A DNA stretch of 64,000 nucleotides from Enhygromyxa salina (GCF_002994615.1 NZ_PVNK01000207.1:42624-106623), one strand, 5' to 3'. Counted from the stretch's first letter, positions 1-9,223 are shown. Numbers and translations are program-made. Notes: generated by a model not told the origin, from the sequence alone.

Positions 1-446
1 GCGAGGGGCCTCCGGCCGCGACCGTGCTCATGAAGATCGGCGGCGAGCCGATCACCTTCGAGTACGGGCTCGACGACGAGGATGTGATCACGGTGACCGG
101 CGATTGGGACCTCGCCGCCGAGGCCGAGCTGCTCAACGGTCATGACTTCATCGCTCGCGTCCCCGTTGCGCCGGGCGACGTGCTCCACGTCGCCCTGGCC
201 AACCGCACGGCCGGTGGGGTGTCGGTGTCCAACTTCTTCGTGGTCGCGAGCGACGTCGAGGCCGAGGTCGAGGGGCCCGGCTGCGGGTGCGTGAGCGCGG
301 GCGGTGGCGCGGGGCCGTTTGGCGCGGGGCCGTTCGGGTGGATCGGGGGTCTCGCGCTGCTCCTGCTCGGCGGGCTCGGCCGTCGGCGGCGGGCCCGAGG
401 CGTCGCCCCCACTTGCCGGCGAGAGCGGCTTCAGGCCCGGCGCTGA
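1..446 (+). CDS. MYXO-CTERM anchored secreted protein, C-terminal part
   Basis: The reading frame is open at the left edge of the window, so only the last ~147 codons are seen and the start lies upstream. The visible part is a beta-rich extracellular stretch followed by a C-terminal sorting signal: a PGCGC motif, a Gly/Ala spacer, a hydrophobic helix (residues around WIGGLALLLLGGLG) and a RRRRARG basic cluster. This is the layout of the myxobacterial MYXO-CTERM signal, which directs proteins to the cell surface after processing at the Cys motif. The tail after the basic cluster is longer than usual (about 15 extra residues). The function of the extracellular domain is not recognisable from this fragment. 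It converges with the lipoprotein gene ending at 452. Confidence 0.7.
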   Translation, partial: EGPPAATVLMKIGGEPITFEYGLDDEDVITVTGDWDLAAEAELLNGHDFIARVPVAPGDVLHVALANRTAGGVSVSNFFVVASDVEAEVEGPGCGCVSAGGGAGPFGAGPFGWIGGLALLLLGGLGRRRRARGVAPTCRRERLQARR

Positions 447-451
447 CCGGC

Positions 452-1411
452 TCAGTCCGGCTCGGGTTCGTTGGGCAGGACCACGACCGGATCGGGCTTC
501 GCCGGCCCATGGGGGAGCTCGCGGCCGCCGTGGGTGCCGTCGCTGTAGGGCGGGACCAGCTGCGTGTACGACTCCTGGCCCCGGGCGAGGTTGTCGAGCC
601 CGATCTTGGCGACCAGCGAGACGATGTTGCAGTGCCCGACCTCGTTACCCGACCTCGACCCGCGGCGTCCGATGTAGGCCAAGTTGTCGCTCTTTTGTGA
701 GTAGTCGTAGTCGTAGCAGGTCGTGTTCTCGCCGCAGACGGGGGCCGGGCTGAGCCACGGGCCGCCCTCGAACGCCGCCGAGCAGTCGCCCGCGGGGCTC
801 TTGGTCTGGCGGTAGATGAAGGCCTTGCGCACGTTGTCTGCGATCTGGAGCTGCGCTCGGTCCGGGCCGGGCTCGGCAAAGTAGGGGGCGATCGCGAGGA
901 GCCGATCAACCTCGGCGCGGTCGGCGTTCACGCGCGCGTCGCCGGCGAGCGCCCGGGGCAGCGCGTCGCTGACGATCACCGCCCCCGTCGACCACCCGGC
1001 GAGGCCTACGGAGCAGCTGGGATCCTTCTCATCGACCTTGCCGTCCTCGTTCTGATCGAGGGTCCCGATCATCCCGTCGAGCCCGGTCTGCCACTGCTCG
1101 CTCGTCCACACGGTGGCGCAGCGCTCGCCTTCACAGCGCTGGACGATCCCAGGCGAGCGCCGACACAGCTCGGCGAGGTCGCGGTTGGCCACGCTGTCGA
1201 GCTCGCCCGGCCCGGCGACGCACAGGGTCCGGCGACAGCTTCGGCCCTCGGTGTTGGCCAGCTCGACCCGCACGCCAGCGGGCAGCGGCTCGGCGCTGGG
1301 CGCCTCTTTGGTCGCGGGCTCGGCCGCGGGCGACTTCTTGGGTGGCTCGGGGGTTTGCTTGCAGCCGGCGACGAGGGAGACAAGACAAGAGGCGACGATC
1401 AGCTCTCGCAC
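452..1411 (-). CDS. lipoprotein with alpha/beta-hydrolase-like GxSxG motif
   Basis: A 319-residue protein with a GTG start and a lipoprotein signal peptide (hydrophobic stretch ending in LVAGC), followed by a Pro/Lys/Glu-rich tether, so it should be membrane-anchored and periplasmic or surface exposed. Around the middle a DQNEDGKVDEKD stretch resembles an EF-hand/dockerin-type calcium loop. Shortly after comes GWSTG, a GxSxG nucleophile-elbow motif, and near the C-terminus a GHCNIV segment could supply a catalytic His. Together these suggest an esterase- or lipase-like serine hydrolase, but no family could be assigned with confidence and the acid residue is not identified. Several Cys residues suggest disulfides. 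Upstream lies a 130-bp gap containing a short CTAG repeat unit. Confidence 0.65.
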   Translation of the reverse strand: MRELIVASCLVSLVAGCKQTPEPPKKSPAAEPATKEAPSAEPLPAGVRVELANTEGRSCRRTLCVAGPGELDSVANRDLAELCRRSPGIVQRCEGERCATVWTSEQWQTGLDGMIGTLDQNEDGKVDEKDPSCSVGLAGWSTGAVIVSDALPRALAGDARVNADRAEVDRLLAIAPYFAEPGPDRAQLQIADNVRKAFIYRQTKSPAGDCSAAFEGGPWLSPAPVCGENTTCYDYDYSQKSDNLAYIGRRGSRSGNEVGHCNIVSLVAKIGLDNLARGQESYTQLVPPYSDGTHGGRELPHGPAKPDPVVVLPNEPEPD

Positions 1412-1526
1412 CGCCCCAGTCTAGCGGATCGCGGCTGCCGCGGTGCTCGCAGGCTGCCGAAGAGCCCCGCGCGGCCTCGAAGGCCAGGGACGCACTCTGG
1501 GCCGCGCTGGTTTGTTGGGCGGCCCG

Positions 1527-1546
1527 CTAGCAGCCCGGGGTGCTAG
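1527..1546. repeat. short CTAG-flanked palindromic repeat unit
   Basis: The 20-base sequence CTAGCAGCCCGGGGTGCTAG is a near-perfect palindrome with one mismatched pair. It equals the two outer ends of the longer 162-bp repeat (10892, 16441) joined directly, with CTAG on each side. The right-hand CTAG supplies the TAG stop codon (1545-1543) of the M28 peptidase gene on the minus strand. Confidence 0.7.
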
Positions 1547-3390
1547 CGCGAGCGTGGGGCCGCGGGGACCAGCTCCCCGGTTTGGATGGCGCCGTCGCGC
1601 TCCCACTCGATCTCGACGGCCACGCCGGGCTCGAGCTCGCCGAAGCAGGCCATGTAGTCGTCGATGTTGTGGATCTCGCGCGCGCCGATCCGCTTGATCA
1701 CGTCGCCCTTTTGCAGGCCCGCGGCCGCAGCGGGGCCCCCGTCACGCACGCCGTCGATCCCCATGCCGTCGACGTCACGGCCGTAGTCGGGCATCGTCCC
1801 GAGCGAGACGCGGAACTTGGTCCGGCCCTGGCTCGGGCGCTCGACCTTCACGTAGGTCAGCGGATCGCAGCGCTCGAGCAGCCCGAGCACGATGCGGCCC
1901 GCGAGCTCGCCGACCTCCGCGGCCCCGTCGCTGTCGAGCTTGTCGAGGTCGTCGCTCGGCTTGTGATAGTCGTCGTGGGCCCCGGTGAAGAAGTGCAGGA
2001 CCGGGACGCCCTCCGCGTAGAACGAGGCGTGGTCCGAGGGGCCCCAGCCGTCGGCCATGCCCGCGAGGCGCAGCCGCCCGACGAGCGCTTCACCCTCGCC
2101 GGCTTCGGTTTCGGTTTCGGTTTCGGCTTTGGCAACGCCGCCGCCGCCGTTGGCTCGCTCGAGCAGCGCTGGCCACTCTTGCGCGGTCCCGGTCCCGTTG
2201 ACGAGCAGGCTCTCGTTGTCGCGCAGGCGCCCGACCATGTCGAAGTTGAGCATCGCGAGGATCCGCGCGCGCTCGGACGCGTCGAGGGCCTCGACCATGT
2301 GCTTGCTGCCGAGCAGGCCCATCTCTTCGGCGCCGAAGGTCACGAACACGAGGTCGTGGGGGCGGTGCTCGGGCCCGAGCGCGGCGAAGGCCTCGGCGAG
2401 CTCGAGCACGACCGCGACCCCCGAGGCGTTGTCGTCGGCGCCGTTGTGCACGGCGTGCTCGCCGGGCGCGAGCGAGCTGCTGGTCCCGAGCCCGAGGTGA
2501 TCCATGTGCGCGCCGATGATCACCCGCTTGCGCGTGTCTGCGGGCGCGCTGCCCGGGAGCACGCCGATCACGTTGGCGGTGCCGAGCACGACGGGCTCGA
2601 TCGGCGTGTGCAGCTCGAGCGCGCGTCGGCTGGTCGCGCCGAGCTTGGGCGGGGCCTCGCCGCGGGCTCGCAGGGCCTTGCGCAGGGCCTCGTTGCCGGA
2701 CTTGCCCACGAACACCGCGGGGATCTCGAGCTCGCTGAACTGGCCGTGGTTGGGCCACGGGCTGTCGCTGTCGGGGTCCCACAGGACCAGGCCCACGGCG
2801 CCGCGATCGCGCGCGGCGATCAGCTTGCCCTGGGGTCGGGTCTTGGCCGCGGGCGCGTGGGGATCGGCGCTGCCGACCAGCGCGACCGCGATCGCGCCGT
2901 CGAGCTCGATCTTGGCGAAGTCGCCGGGGTCGTCGCCCTCACCGGTGACGCCGTGGCCGACGAACACGAGCTTGGCCGAGACCGCGGTCTCACCGGTGTC
3001 GTGGCCGAAGGGCACGATCGCGTGGGGGATGTCGCCGAGGCGGCTGGCCTGGCCCTCGCGCAGGCGCGCGCCGTCGCCGACCTCGAAGCGCTGGACGAAC
3101 TCACCCGCGCCCGCGCCCGGCTCGAGGCCGACGGCTTCCATGCGCGCGATGACCCAGGCCTGGACGCGGGCGTCGGCCTCGGTGCCTGGCGGCCGGCCCT
3201 GCTGGGCGTCGTCGGCCAGGAACGCGACCGCCTCATGAATGTCTTGGGCCGACAGCTCGGGCGCCGTCGGTGGCTGCGGGGTGTCGACCGCGACCTCGCT
3301 CGGTACGACCGGCGCGGGCGTGGGGTCGGCGCAGGCGGTCGCGGCGAGGATGAGGGGCAGCGCGAGCGCGGGGACGGGGGACCGACGCAT
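1543..3390 (-). CDS. M28 family zinc aminopeptidase lipoprotein with PDZ domain
   Basis: A 615-residue secreted metallopeptidase. Its lipoprotein signal ends at about Cys20 (AATACADP), followed by a Pro/Val-rich tether. A PA-like region comes first, then the M28 catalytic core with the expected metal and catalytic signatures in order: GAHMDHLG, GADDNASG, FGAEEMG, NFDMVGR and a final His in a GAHDDYH segment. A Glu/Thr repeat (ETETETE) sits in a loop between the fourth and fifth motifs. The last ~90 residues form a PDZ domain (GMGIDGVRDGGPA through the GDVIKRIG ligand loop), which in such peptidases binds substrate C-termini. The likely role is extracellular peptide degradation, consistent with a predatory lifestyle (inference). 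The stop codon is the TAG inside a CTAG repeat unit. Confidence 0.92.
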   Translation of the reverse strand: MRRSPVPALALPLILAATACADPTPAPVVPSEVAVDTPQPPTAPELSAQDIHEAVAFLADDAQQGRPPGTEADARVQAWVIARMEAVGLEPGAGAGEFVQRFEVGDGARLREGQASRLGDIPHAIVPFGHDTGETAVSAKLVFVGHGVTGEGDDPGDFAKIELDGAIAVALVGSADPHAPAAKTRPQGKLIAARDRGAVGLVLWDPDSDSPWPNHGQFSELEIPAVFVGKSGNEALRKALRARGEAPPKLGATSRRALELHTPIEPVVLGTANVIGVLPGSAPADTRKRVIIGAHMDHLGLGTSSSLAPGEHAVHNGADDNASGVAVVLELAEAFAALGPEHRPHDLVFVTFGAEEMGLLGSKHMVEALDASERARILAMLNFDMVGRLRDNESLLVNGTGTAQEWPALLERANGGGGVAKAETETETEAGEGEALVGRLRLAGMADGWGPSDHASFYAEGVPVLHFFTGAHDDYHKPSDDLDKLDSDGAAEVGELAGRIVLGLLERCDPLTYVKVERPSQGRTKFRVSLGTMPDYGRDVDGMGIDGVRDGGPAAAAGLQKGDVIKRIGAREIHNIDDYMACFGELEPGVAVEIEWERDGAIQTGELVPAAPRSR

Positions 3391-3437
3391 GGCCGGACCG
3401 TACCCCGTCGCTCGCTTCGATCAAGCGACCCCCGGAC

Positions 3438-4046
<609 letters not shown>

Positions 4047-4158
4047 GCTGGGATTGCTCCGGTCGATGCACACGGTGCCAGGCCCGCGCGCCCGCGGTCG
4101 AGCGCCCAGTCGGAGCAAAAACGGAGAAAATTCGTGTGCGGGCGCACTGCCTGACCGG

Positions 4159-5394
4159 CTACGACCCGAGCAGCCGCCGCAGCTGATCGACGTCGGAGAA
4201 GGGCAGGGTGCGGCCGCGGACGACCTGCCCGGTCTCGTGGCCCTTGCCCGCGACCACGACCACGTCGCCGGGCCCGGCCTCGTGGACGGCGAGCTCGATC
4301 GCGCGCGCGCGGTCGAGCTCGACGAGGACCCGAGCGCTGCCCTGGCGCAGCCCGGCGAGCAGCATGTCCGCGATCGCCTGGGGGTCTTCGCTGCGCGGGT
4401 TGTCGCTCGTGACGATCGCGAGCTCGGCGCCCGCGCCCACGACCGCGCCCATCGGCTCGCGCTTGTCCGCGCTCGCGTCCCCGCCCGCACCGAAGACCAC
4501 GATCACGCGGCCTTCGGAGCCGGCGAGCTCGCGGGCCGTCGCGCAGCTGCGCGTGAGCGCGTCGGGGCTGTGGGCGTAGTCGACGGCGATGACCGGGCGC
4601 GCCTCGCCGTGATCGAGGATCTCGAAGCGGCCCGGAACCCCGGGGCAGCTCGCGATCCCGCGGGTCACGGCCTCGCCCGGGAGGCCGGCGGCGAGGCCGG
4701 CGAGCGCGGCCGCGAGCGCGTTCTCGGCGAAGACCTCGCCGACCATCCGCGTGCGTAGCTCGCCGCCGAGCGCCTCGGCGAGCGGCGAGGGGAGCAGCTC
4801 GACGTGGGTCCCGGCAGCCGTGACCTCGACGCGCGCGGCCTCGAGATCGGCGTCGTGGAGCTTGGGCCCGCGCGAGGGCGCCGCGAACCACCGCCGCGTG
4901 ACGTCGCCGGGCGTGGCCTGGTCGATGAACAGCGCGAAGGGATCGGCGGCGTTGAGCACCGCCGTCTGCCCCGGCCCGAGGTGCACGAAGAGCTGGGCCT
5001 TGGCCGCGAGGTAGTGCTCCCAGGTACCGTGGGTCTTCAGGTGATCCGGCGAGAGGTTGGTGAACACGCCGAGGTCGAAGCGCCACGCTCGCGCGTAGCC
5101 CTGGGCGAGCCCGCGGCTGGTCGCCTCGAGCACCGCGTGACGACAGCCGCGCTCGGCCGCGAGCTGCAGGGTCGCCAGGAAGTCCTGGTAGCTCTTGCCC
5201 CGCGCGAGGGCCTCGCCGTCGAGATCGACGCCCACGGTCCCGATCCGCAGCGTCGAGTGACCCGCGGCCGCGACCGCGGCGGCCAGCAGGTGCGTGGTCG
5301 AGGTCTTGCCGTTGGTCCCGGTCACGCCGAAGGTGAACATGTCCTCGGCCCACGAAGCCGCGGGCGGGACCGGTCGGGGCGCTGTCTCGCTCAC
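4159..5394 (-). CDS. MurE-like Mur ligase lacking the N-terminal domain
   Basis: A 411-residue Mur ligase. The ATP-binding GTNGKT loop already lies at residues 26-31, so the ~90-residue N-terminal uridine-nucleotide domain of ordinary MurE (about 490 aa) is missing. The central ligase domain has the usual carbamylated-Lys region and His/Asn motifs (NLSPDHLKTHGT, VDYAHSPDAL). The C-terminal domain contains DNPRSEDP; in MurE the DNPR motif marks meso-diaminopimelate specificity. It may therefore add diaminopimelate, or a related amino acid, to a nucleotide or peptide precursor, but it could equally be a paralogue with another substrate. I chose GTG at 5394, 62 bases after the phosphoribosyltransferase gene; ATG at 5340 is an alternative just before the P-loop. 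It is the last gene of the minus-strand cluster starting at 7510. Confidence 0.85.
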   Translation of the reverse strand: MSETAPRPVPPAASWAEDMFTFGVTGTNGKTSTTHLLAAAVAAAGHSTLRIGTVGVDLDGEALARGKSYQDFLATLQLAAERGCRHAVLEATSRGLAQGYARAWRFDLGVFTNLSPDHLKTHGTWEHYLAAKAQLFVHLGPGQTAVLNAADPFALFIDQATPGDVTRRWFAAPSRGPKLHDADLEAARVEVTAAGTHVELLPSPLAEALGGELRTRMVGEVFAENALAAALAGLAAGLPGEAVTRGIASCPGVPGRFEILDHGEARPVIAVDYAHSPDALTRSCATARELAGSEGRVIVVFGAGGDASADKREPMGAVVGAGAELAIVTSDNPRSEDPQAIADMLLAGLRQGSARVLVELDRARAIELAVHEAGPGDVVVVAGKGHETGQVVRGRTLPFSDVDQLRRLLGS

Positions 5395-5456
5395 TGGGGG
5401 CAAGTTAGCAGCCTGGCGGTGCGCGAAACCACGCGACGCTGGGGAATCCTGCGCAC

Positions 5457-6128
5457 TCAGGCGACCGCGTGACCGGACTCTGCGAGGTCTCGTCGAGCAC
5501 GCTCGATCACCCGCACGGCCTCGTCGTCGCTCATCTGATCGAAGTTCTCGTACCACACGCCGACCGCGAACAGGTTGGGCGGCGTCAGCAGACAGATGAC
5601 GCGATCGACCTCGGGCTCGAGCGCGCGGACCGACTCGGGCGCCGCGACGGGCACCGCGATCACGATCTTCCTCGGACCCTGGGCACGGATCGACGGGATC
5701 GCGGCCCGGATCGTGCCGCCGGTCGCAATGCCATCATCGATGACGATGACGGTGCGGTCGCGCAAAATCGGTCGCGGAGCGCCACCGCGATAGAGCTGGA
5801 TGTGGGCCTCGACCTCGCGTTGTTTGTGGGTGATCGCGTCGCCGAGCTCCTCCTCCGAGAGCCCGACGCGGCCGAGGATCTTCGGACACAGGTGCACGCT
5901 CCCGCCCTCGGCCACGGCGCCCATGCCGAGCTCGGGCCGCCAGGGGACGCCGATCTTGCGCGTGACCCAGACATCGAGGGGCGCCCGGAGAGCCCGCGCG
6001 ACCTCATCGCCGATCGGTACGCCCCCGCTCGGGAGCGCGAGCACGATCGGATCGTCGACGGCGTAGGAGGCGAGCTCCATCGCCAGCTGCCGCCCGGCAT
6101 CCTCGCGGTCGCGGAACCTCAGGGTCAC
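5457..6128 (-). CDS. phosphoribosyltransferase family protein
   Basis: A 223-residue protein with a type I phosphoribosyltransferase fold. The PRPP-binding loop VIVIDDGIATGGT is at about residues 127-138, preceded by a PSGGVPIGDEVAR segment typical of the COG1926-type subgroup. The exact base or acceptor substrate cannot be read from sequence. The GTG start at 6128 overlaps the TGA of the radical SAM gene upstream (GTGA), with a clear GAGGAGG ribosome binding site just before it, indicating translational coupling. Enzymes of this type are commonly found next to rtcB, radical SAM and small zinc-ribbon genes, as here, which hints at a role in nucleotide salvage or RNA-end metabolism (inference). 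Confidence 0.88.
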   Translation of the reverse strand: MTLRFRDREDAGRQLAMELASYAVDDPIVLALPSGGVPIGDEVARALRAPLDVWVTRKIGVPWRPELGMGAVAEGGSVHLCPKILGRVGLSEEELGDAITHKQREVEAHIQLYRGGAPRPILRDRTVIVIDDGIATGGTIRAAIPSIRAQGPRKIVIAVPVAAPESVRALEPEVDRVICLLTPPNLFAVGVWYENFDQMSDDEAVRVIERARRDLAESGHAVA

Positions 6129-7240
6129 CTGGCCTCCTCGGTCAAAGAGACCGGCACCCGCTTCATGCCCCAGTCGCCCGGCTCCGCCGCGAAGTGGCCA
6201 GGCACCCGCTCGCCGCAGGCGTCGCAGCGGCCCTCGGCGTCGAGGTGCCAGTTGGTGATCGCGTAGCCGTCGCGGCCGACGAGCTCCTGGCCACAGTGGG
6301 TGCAGTAGGTCGACTGGCCGTGAGTGTCGCGAATGTTGCCAGTGTAGACGTATTGAAGGCCCGCGGCCTTGGCCTGAGCGCGGGCCCGCCGCAGCGTCGC
6401 CGCCGGCGTCGGCGGCACATCCGTCACCTTGAAGTCGGGATGAAATGCGCTGAAGTGGAGGGGCACGTCGGGTCCGAGCTTGTCCACGAACCACGCGCAC
6501 AGCTGCTCGACCTCGGTCTCGCTGTCGTTGTATCCGGGGATCAGCAAGGTCGTGACCTCGAGCCAGACATCGGTCTCGTGCCGGAGCCACTCGAGGGTGT
6601 CGAGCACTGGATCGAGGTGGGCGAAGCAGGTCTTGCGATAGAAATTCTCGGTGAACGCCTTGAGGTCGATGTTGACGGCGTCCATGTGGGCGTAGAAGTG
6701 AGGCAGGACCTCCGGGGTCATGTAGCCGCTCGAGACCGCGACGGTCTCGAGCCCGTGCGCGTGGGCCTCGATCGCGCAGTCAATCGCGTACTCCGCAAAA
6801 ATGGTCGGATCGTTGTAGGTGAACGCGACGCTCCTGCAGCCGGCCTCTGCGGCGGCCTCGGCGACCCGCGTTGGCGACGCCGAGGCCGCGAGGACGCGGT
6901 CCTCTCGGGCCCTCGAAATGTCCCAGTTCTGGCAGTGGCGACAACCGAGGTTGCAGCCCGCCGTCCCGAAGGAGAGCACGCTGGACCCGGGATAAAAATG
7001 ATTGAGGGGCTTCTTCTCGATTGGATCGATGCAGTAGCCGCTCGCGCGGCCGTAGCTGGTGAGCACGATCCCGCCATCTCGGGCCTCGCGCACGAAGCAA
7101 AAGCCCTTTTGACCCTCGCGAAGCTTGCAAAAGCGCGGGCAGACATCGCACTGGATGCGTCCATCCTCGAGCACGTGCCACCACTGACCGCGGACGACGC
7201 CGGGCTCGATCTCTTCGCGCAGTGGTGTCGCCCCTGCCAT
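6125..7240 (-). CDS. amrS: AmmeMemoRadiSam-system radical SAM enzyme
   Basis: A 371-residue protein of the AmrS (pyruvate-formate-lyase-activase-like) family. It carries an N-terminal CDVCPRFC Cys cluster (residues 31-38), then the radical SAM 4Fe-4S motif CxxxCxxC at C96, C100 and C103 followed by QNWD, then the SYGRASGYCIDPIEKKPL-type region usual for this family. The C-terminus has two CxxC pairs (CTHC, CDAC) forming an extra zinc-ribbon-like domain. AmrS normally works with an AMMECR1-domain and a Memo-domain protein; neither is in the window. It begins 3 bases after the stop of the zinc-ribbon gene and overlaps the phosphoribosyltransferase start, so the three are almost certainly one operon. 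The reaction of the family is not established. Confidence 0.9.
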   Translation of the reverse strand: MAGATPLREEIEPGVVRGQWWHVLEDGRIQCDVCPRFCKLREGQKGFCFVREARDGGIVLTSYGRASGYCIDPIEKKPLNHFYPGSSVLSFGTAGCNLGCRHCQNWDISRAREDRVLAASASPTRVAEAAAEAGCRSVAFTYNDPTIFAEYAIDCAIEAHAHGLETVAVSSGYMTPEVLPHFYAHMDAVNIDLKAFTENFYRKTCFAHLDPVLDTLEWLRHETDVWLEVTTLLIPGYNDSETEVEQLCAWFVDKLGPDVPLHFSAFHPDFKVTDVPPTPAATLRRARAQAKAAGLQYVYTGNIRDTHGQSTYCTHCGQELVGRDGYAITNWHLDAEGRCDACGERVPGHFAAEPGDWGMKRVPVSLTEEAR

Positions 7241-7243
7241 GGC

Positions 7244-7510
7244 TTAGCTCGCCGCCACGTGCTCAGCGCTGTGGGCGCTGACACGGCTGCTGAGGCCCTC
7301 GACGCCCTTCTCCCGGCCACAGTGAGCGCAGCAGAACATCTCGTCGCCGGACTCCACGCCGTGACCCAGGATTCGGCAGCCGCAGTTTCGGCAGACCGGC
7401 GCGAGCTTGTGAATGGCACACTCGAAGGAGTCGAAGGTGTACGTGTGATTGTCTAGCTTTATCTCGAAGCTGTGTTCGTAGTCGTTGCCGCAGGTCATGC
7501 ATCGTGCCAT
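7244..7510 (-). CDS. small Cys-rich zinc-ribbon / metallothionein-like protein
   Basis: An 88-residue protein with CxxC pairs at the N-terminus (CMTC), in the middle (CRNCGC) and toward the end (CCAHC), plus a FDSFECAIHKLAP core. This is the pattern of the small proteins often labelled prokaryotic metallothionein, which probably bind zinc. ATG at 7510 is preceded by GAGG about ten bases upstream. It is the first gene of the minus-strand operon with amrS, the phosphoribosyltransferase and probably the Mur ligase, and is divergent from rtcB. The role is unknown; a metal-binding chaperone or sensor for its enzyme neighbours is only a guess. Confidence 0.85.
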   Translation of the reverse strand: MARCMTCGNDYEHSFEIKLDNHTYTFDSFECAIHKLAPVCRNCGCRILGHGVESGDEMFCCAHCGREKGVEGLSSRVSAHSAEHVAAS

Positions 7511-7645
7511 GGGGGATTCACCTCTGACTCCAAGTTTGCTGCACCCTCCATGCCACCGCAGGTCTTTCGTTAGCGCAAGCCTAGCGCCCCGCGGGGCGCC
7601 CGCTGGTGTATGTCTTGCAGATTACCGTTGTCGACGGAGACCCTC
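7511..7645. promoter_or_regulatory. divergent promoter region with GC palindrome
   Basis: The 135-bp gap between the zinc-ribbon gene (minus) and rtcB (plus) must hold promoters for both. It contains a perfect 16-base palindrome, GCGCCCCGCGGGGCGC, at 7584-7599, immediately preceded by CTAG. This could be an operator or an mRNA hairpin in the rtcB leader. No clear -10/-35 boxes are identifiable. Confidence 0.4.
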
Positions 7646-9076
7646 GTGGACCTCAGCGCGCTCGACCGAGTGACCGATCTGATCTGGCGGCGACCGGCGA
7701 CGGGGCCGATGAAGGTGCCAGTCGTGCTCTACGGCGACGAAGCGCTCGTCGGCGAGATGGACGACAAGGTCCTCGACCAGGCCACCAATGTGGCGACCTT
7801 GCCGGGCATCGTCGGCGCCGTCTACGTCATGCCCGACGGACGCTGGGGCTACGGCGCTCCGGTCGGTGGTGTGGCCGCGTTCGACGCCCAGGCGGGCGGC
7901 GTGGTGTCGCCCGGCGGCGTCGGCTTTGACATCTCGTGCGGGGTCCGGTGCCTGCGGACCGGTGGCGGCGTCGAGCGGGTCAAGGCGGCGCAATACCCCC
8001 TCGCGGACGCGCTGTTTCATCGAATCCTGGCTGGCGTGGGCTGCACCGGGCGGATTGACCTCGACGACAGGCAGATGAAGGCGATGCTGCGCGGCGGCGC
8101 GCGCTGGGCCGTGGAGCAGGGCTGGGGGCGCATCGAGGATCTCGACCGAATCGAGGAGTACGGCTGCATGGCTGGGGCCCGGCCCGAGCACGTGTCCGCG
8201 CGCGCTCAGTCCCGTCAGCGAAGCGAGCTGGGCACGCTCGGCTCGGGCAATCTCTACCTCGAGGTCCAGCGGGTCGCCGAGATCTTCGCGCCCGAGCTCG
8301 CGGCCGCGTTTGGGCTGGTCGTCGACCAGGTCGTGGTCAGCATCCACTGTGGCTCGCGCGGGCTCGGCCATCAGATCGGGACCGACTATCTGGGCGAGAT
8401 GGTCCGCGCCGCCGAGGGCTACGGACTCGACCTGCCCGACAAGGAGCTCGCGTGCGCACCGATCGCGTCGGCGCTCGGCCAGCGCTACCTCGGGGCCATG
8501 CGCGCGGGCATCAACTGCGCCCTCGCCAATCGTCAGATCATCACGCACCTGATCCGGCGGGTGTTCGCCGACGTGGTCCCCGGCGCCGAGCTCGAGCTCA
8601 TCTACGATGTGTCGCACAACACCTGCAAAGAGGAGGAGCACGTCATTGACGGCGCGCGCCGTCGCTTGTTCGTCCACCGCAAGGGCGCGACGCGGGCGTT
8701 TGGGCCCGGGCACCCGGAGCTGACCGAGTCCTTGCGCGAGCTCGGCCAGCCCGTGTTCATCGCTGGCACGATGGGGACCGAGTCTCAGGTGCTCGTCGGG
8801 ACCTCCGACTCGATGGCGCTCTCGTTTGGATCGGCGTGTCACGGCGCGGCCCGCCGAGTGAGCCGAGCTCAGGCGACGCGCAGGTGGCAGGGCCGCGAGC
8901 TCGCCGATGAGCTCGTCGAGCGCGGGATCCTCATCAAGGCGGTCGGGCCCCGCGGCGTCGCCGAGGAGGCTCCGGGGGCCTACAGAGACCTCGGCGGAGT
9001 CATCGACGCGGTCGACCACGTCGGGCTCGCGCGCAAGGTCGCGCGGCTCGAGCCGCTGATCTGCATCAAGGGCTGA
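7646..9076 (+). CDS. rtcB: RtcB family RNA ligase
   Basis: A 476-residue RtcB (3'-phosphate/2',3'-cyclic phosphate RNA ligase, GTP- and Mn-dependent), which repairs broken or spliced RNA. Signatures are GGVGFDISCGVR, the SIHCGSRGLGHQIG metal/GTP segment and DVSHNTCKEEEH, which carries the His that becomes guanylylated. I chose GTG at 7646 because GGAGA lies six bases upstream and the N-terminus then aligns with short RtcB proteins. ATG at 7610 would add 12 residues. It is divergent from the zinc-ribbon/amrS/phosphoribosyltransferase operon, an association seen in many genomes. No archease gene is present in the window. Confidence 0.95.
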   Translation: MDLSALDRVTDLIWRRPATGPMKVPVVLYGDEALVGEMDDKVLDQATNVATLPGIVGAVYVMPDGRWGYGAPVGGVAAFDAQAGGVVSPGGVGFDISCGVRCLRTGGGVERVKAAQYPLADALFHRILAGVGCTGRIDLDDRQMKAMLRGGARWAVEQGWGRIEDLDRIEEYGCMAGARPEHVSARAQSRQRSELGTLGSGNLYLEVQRVAEIFAPELAAAFGLVVDQVVVSIHCGSRGLGHQIGTDYLGEMVRAAEGYGLDLPDKELACAPIASALGQRYLGAMRAGINCALANRQIITHLIRRVFADVVPGAELELIYDVSHNTCKEEEHVIDGARRRLFVHRKGATRAFGPGHPELTESLRELGQPVFIAGTMGTESQVLVGTSDSMALSFGSACHGAARRVSRAQATRRWQGRELADELVERGILIKAVGPRGVAEEAPGAYRDLGGVIDAVDHVGLARKVARLEPLICIKG

Positions 9077-9100
9077 GGCCGTGAGACACCCAGGAGCCCG

Positions 9101-9223
9101 CTCGGGTTGAGCATCGTGCACGCCGAGAGCGGGGCGACGGCGATCACGTGGCGGACCGACCGGGGCACGGGTTGTCGCATCACGAGGCATGCCGTGTGGC
9201 TTCGGCCTGTGGTGATCGAGTAG
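9101..9223 (+). pseudogene. possible remnant of a histidine-kinase ATPase C-terminus
   Basis: The frame from 9101 to the TAG at 9221-9223 reads LGLSIVHAE, then a short strand region, then TDRGTGCRIT. This matches the order of the G2 box and the last strand of a sensor-kinase ATP-binding domain (GLGLSIV ... GxGTxFxxxL). There is no start codon, no upstream kinase sequence and no room for one after the rtcB stop at 9076. If real it is a leftover C-terminal fragment of about 40 codons. The call rests on pattern recognition only. Confidence 0.28.
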
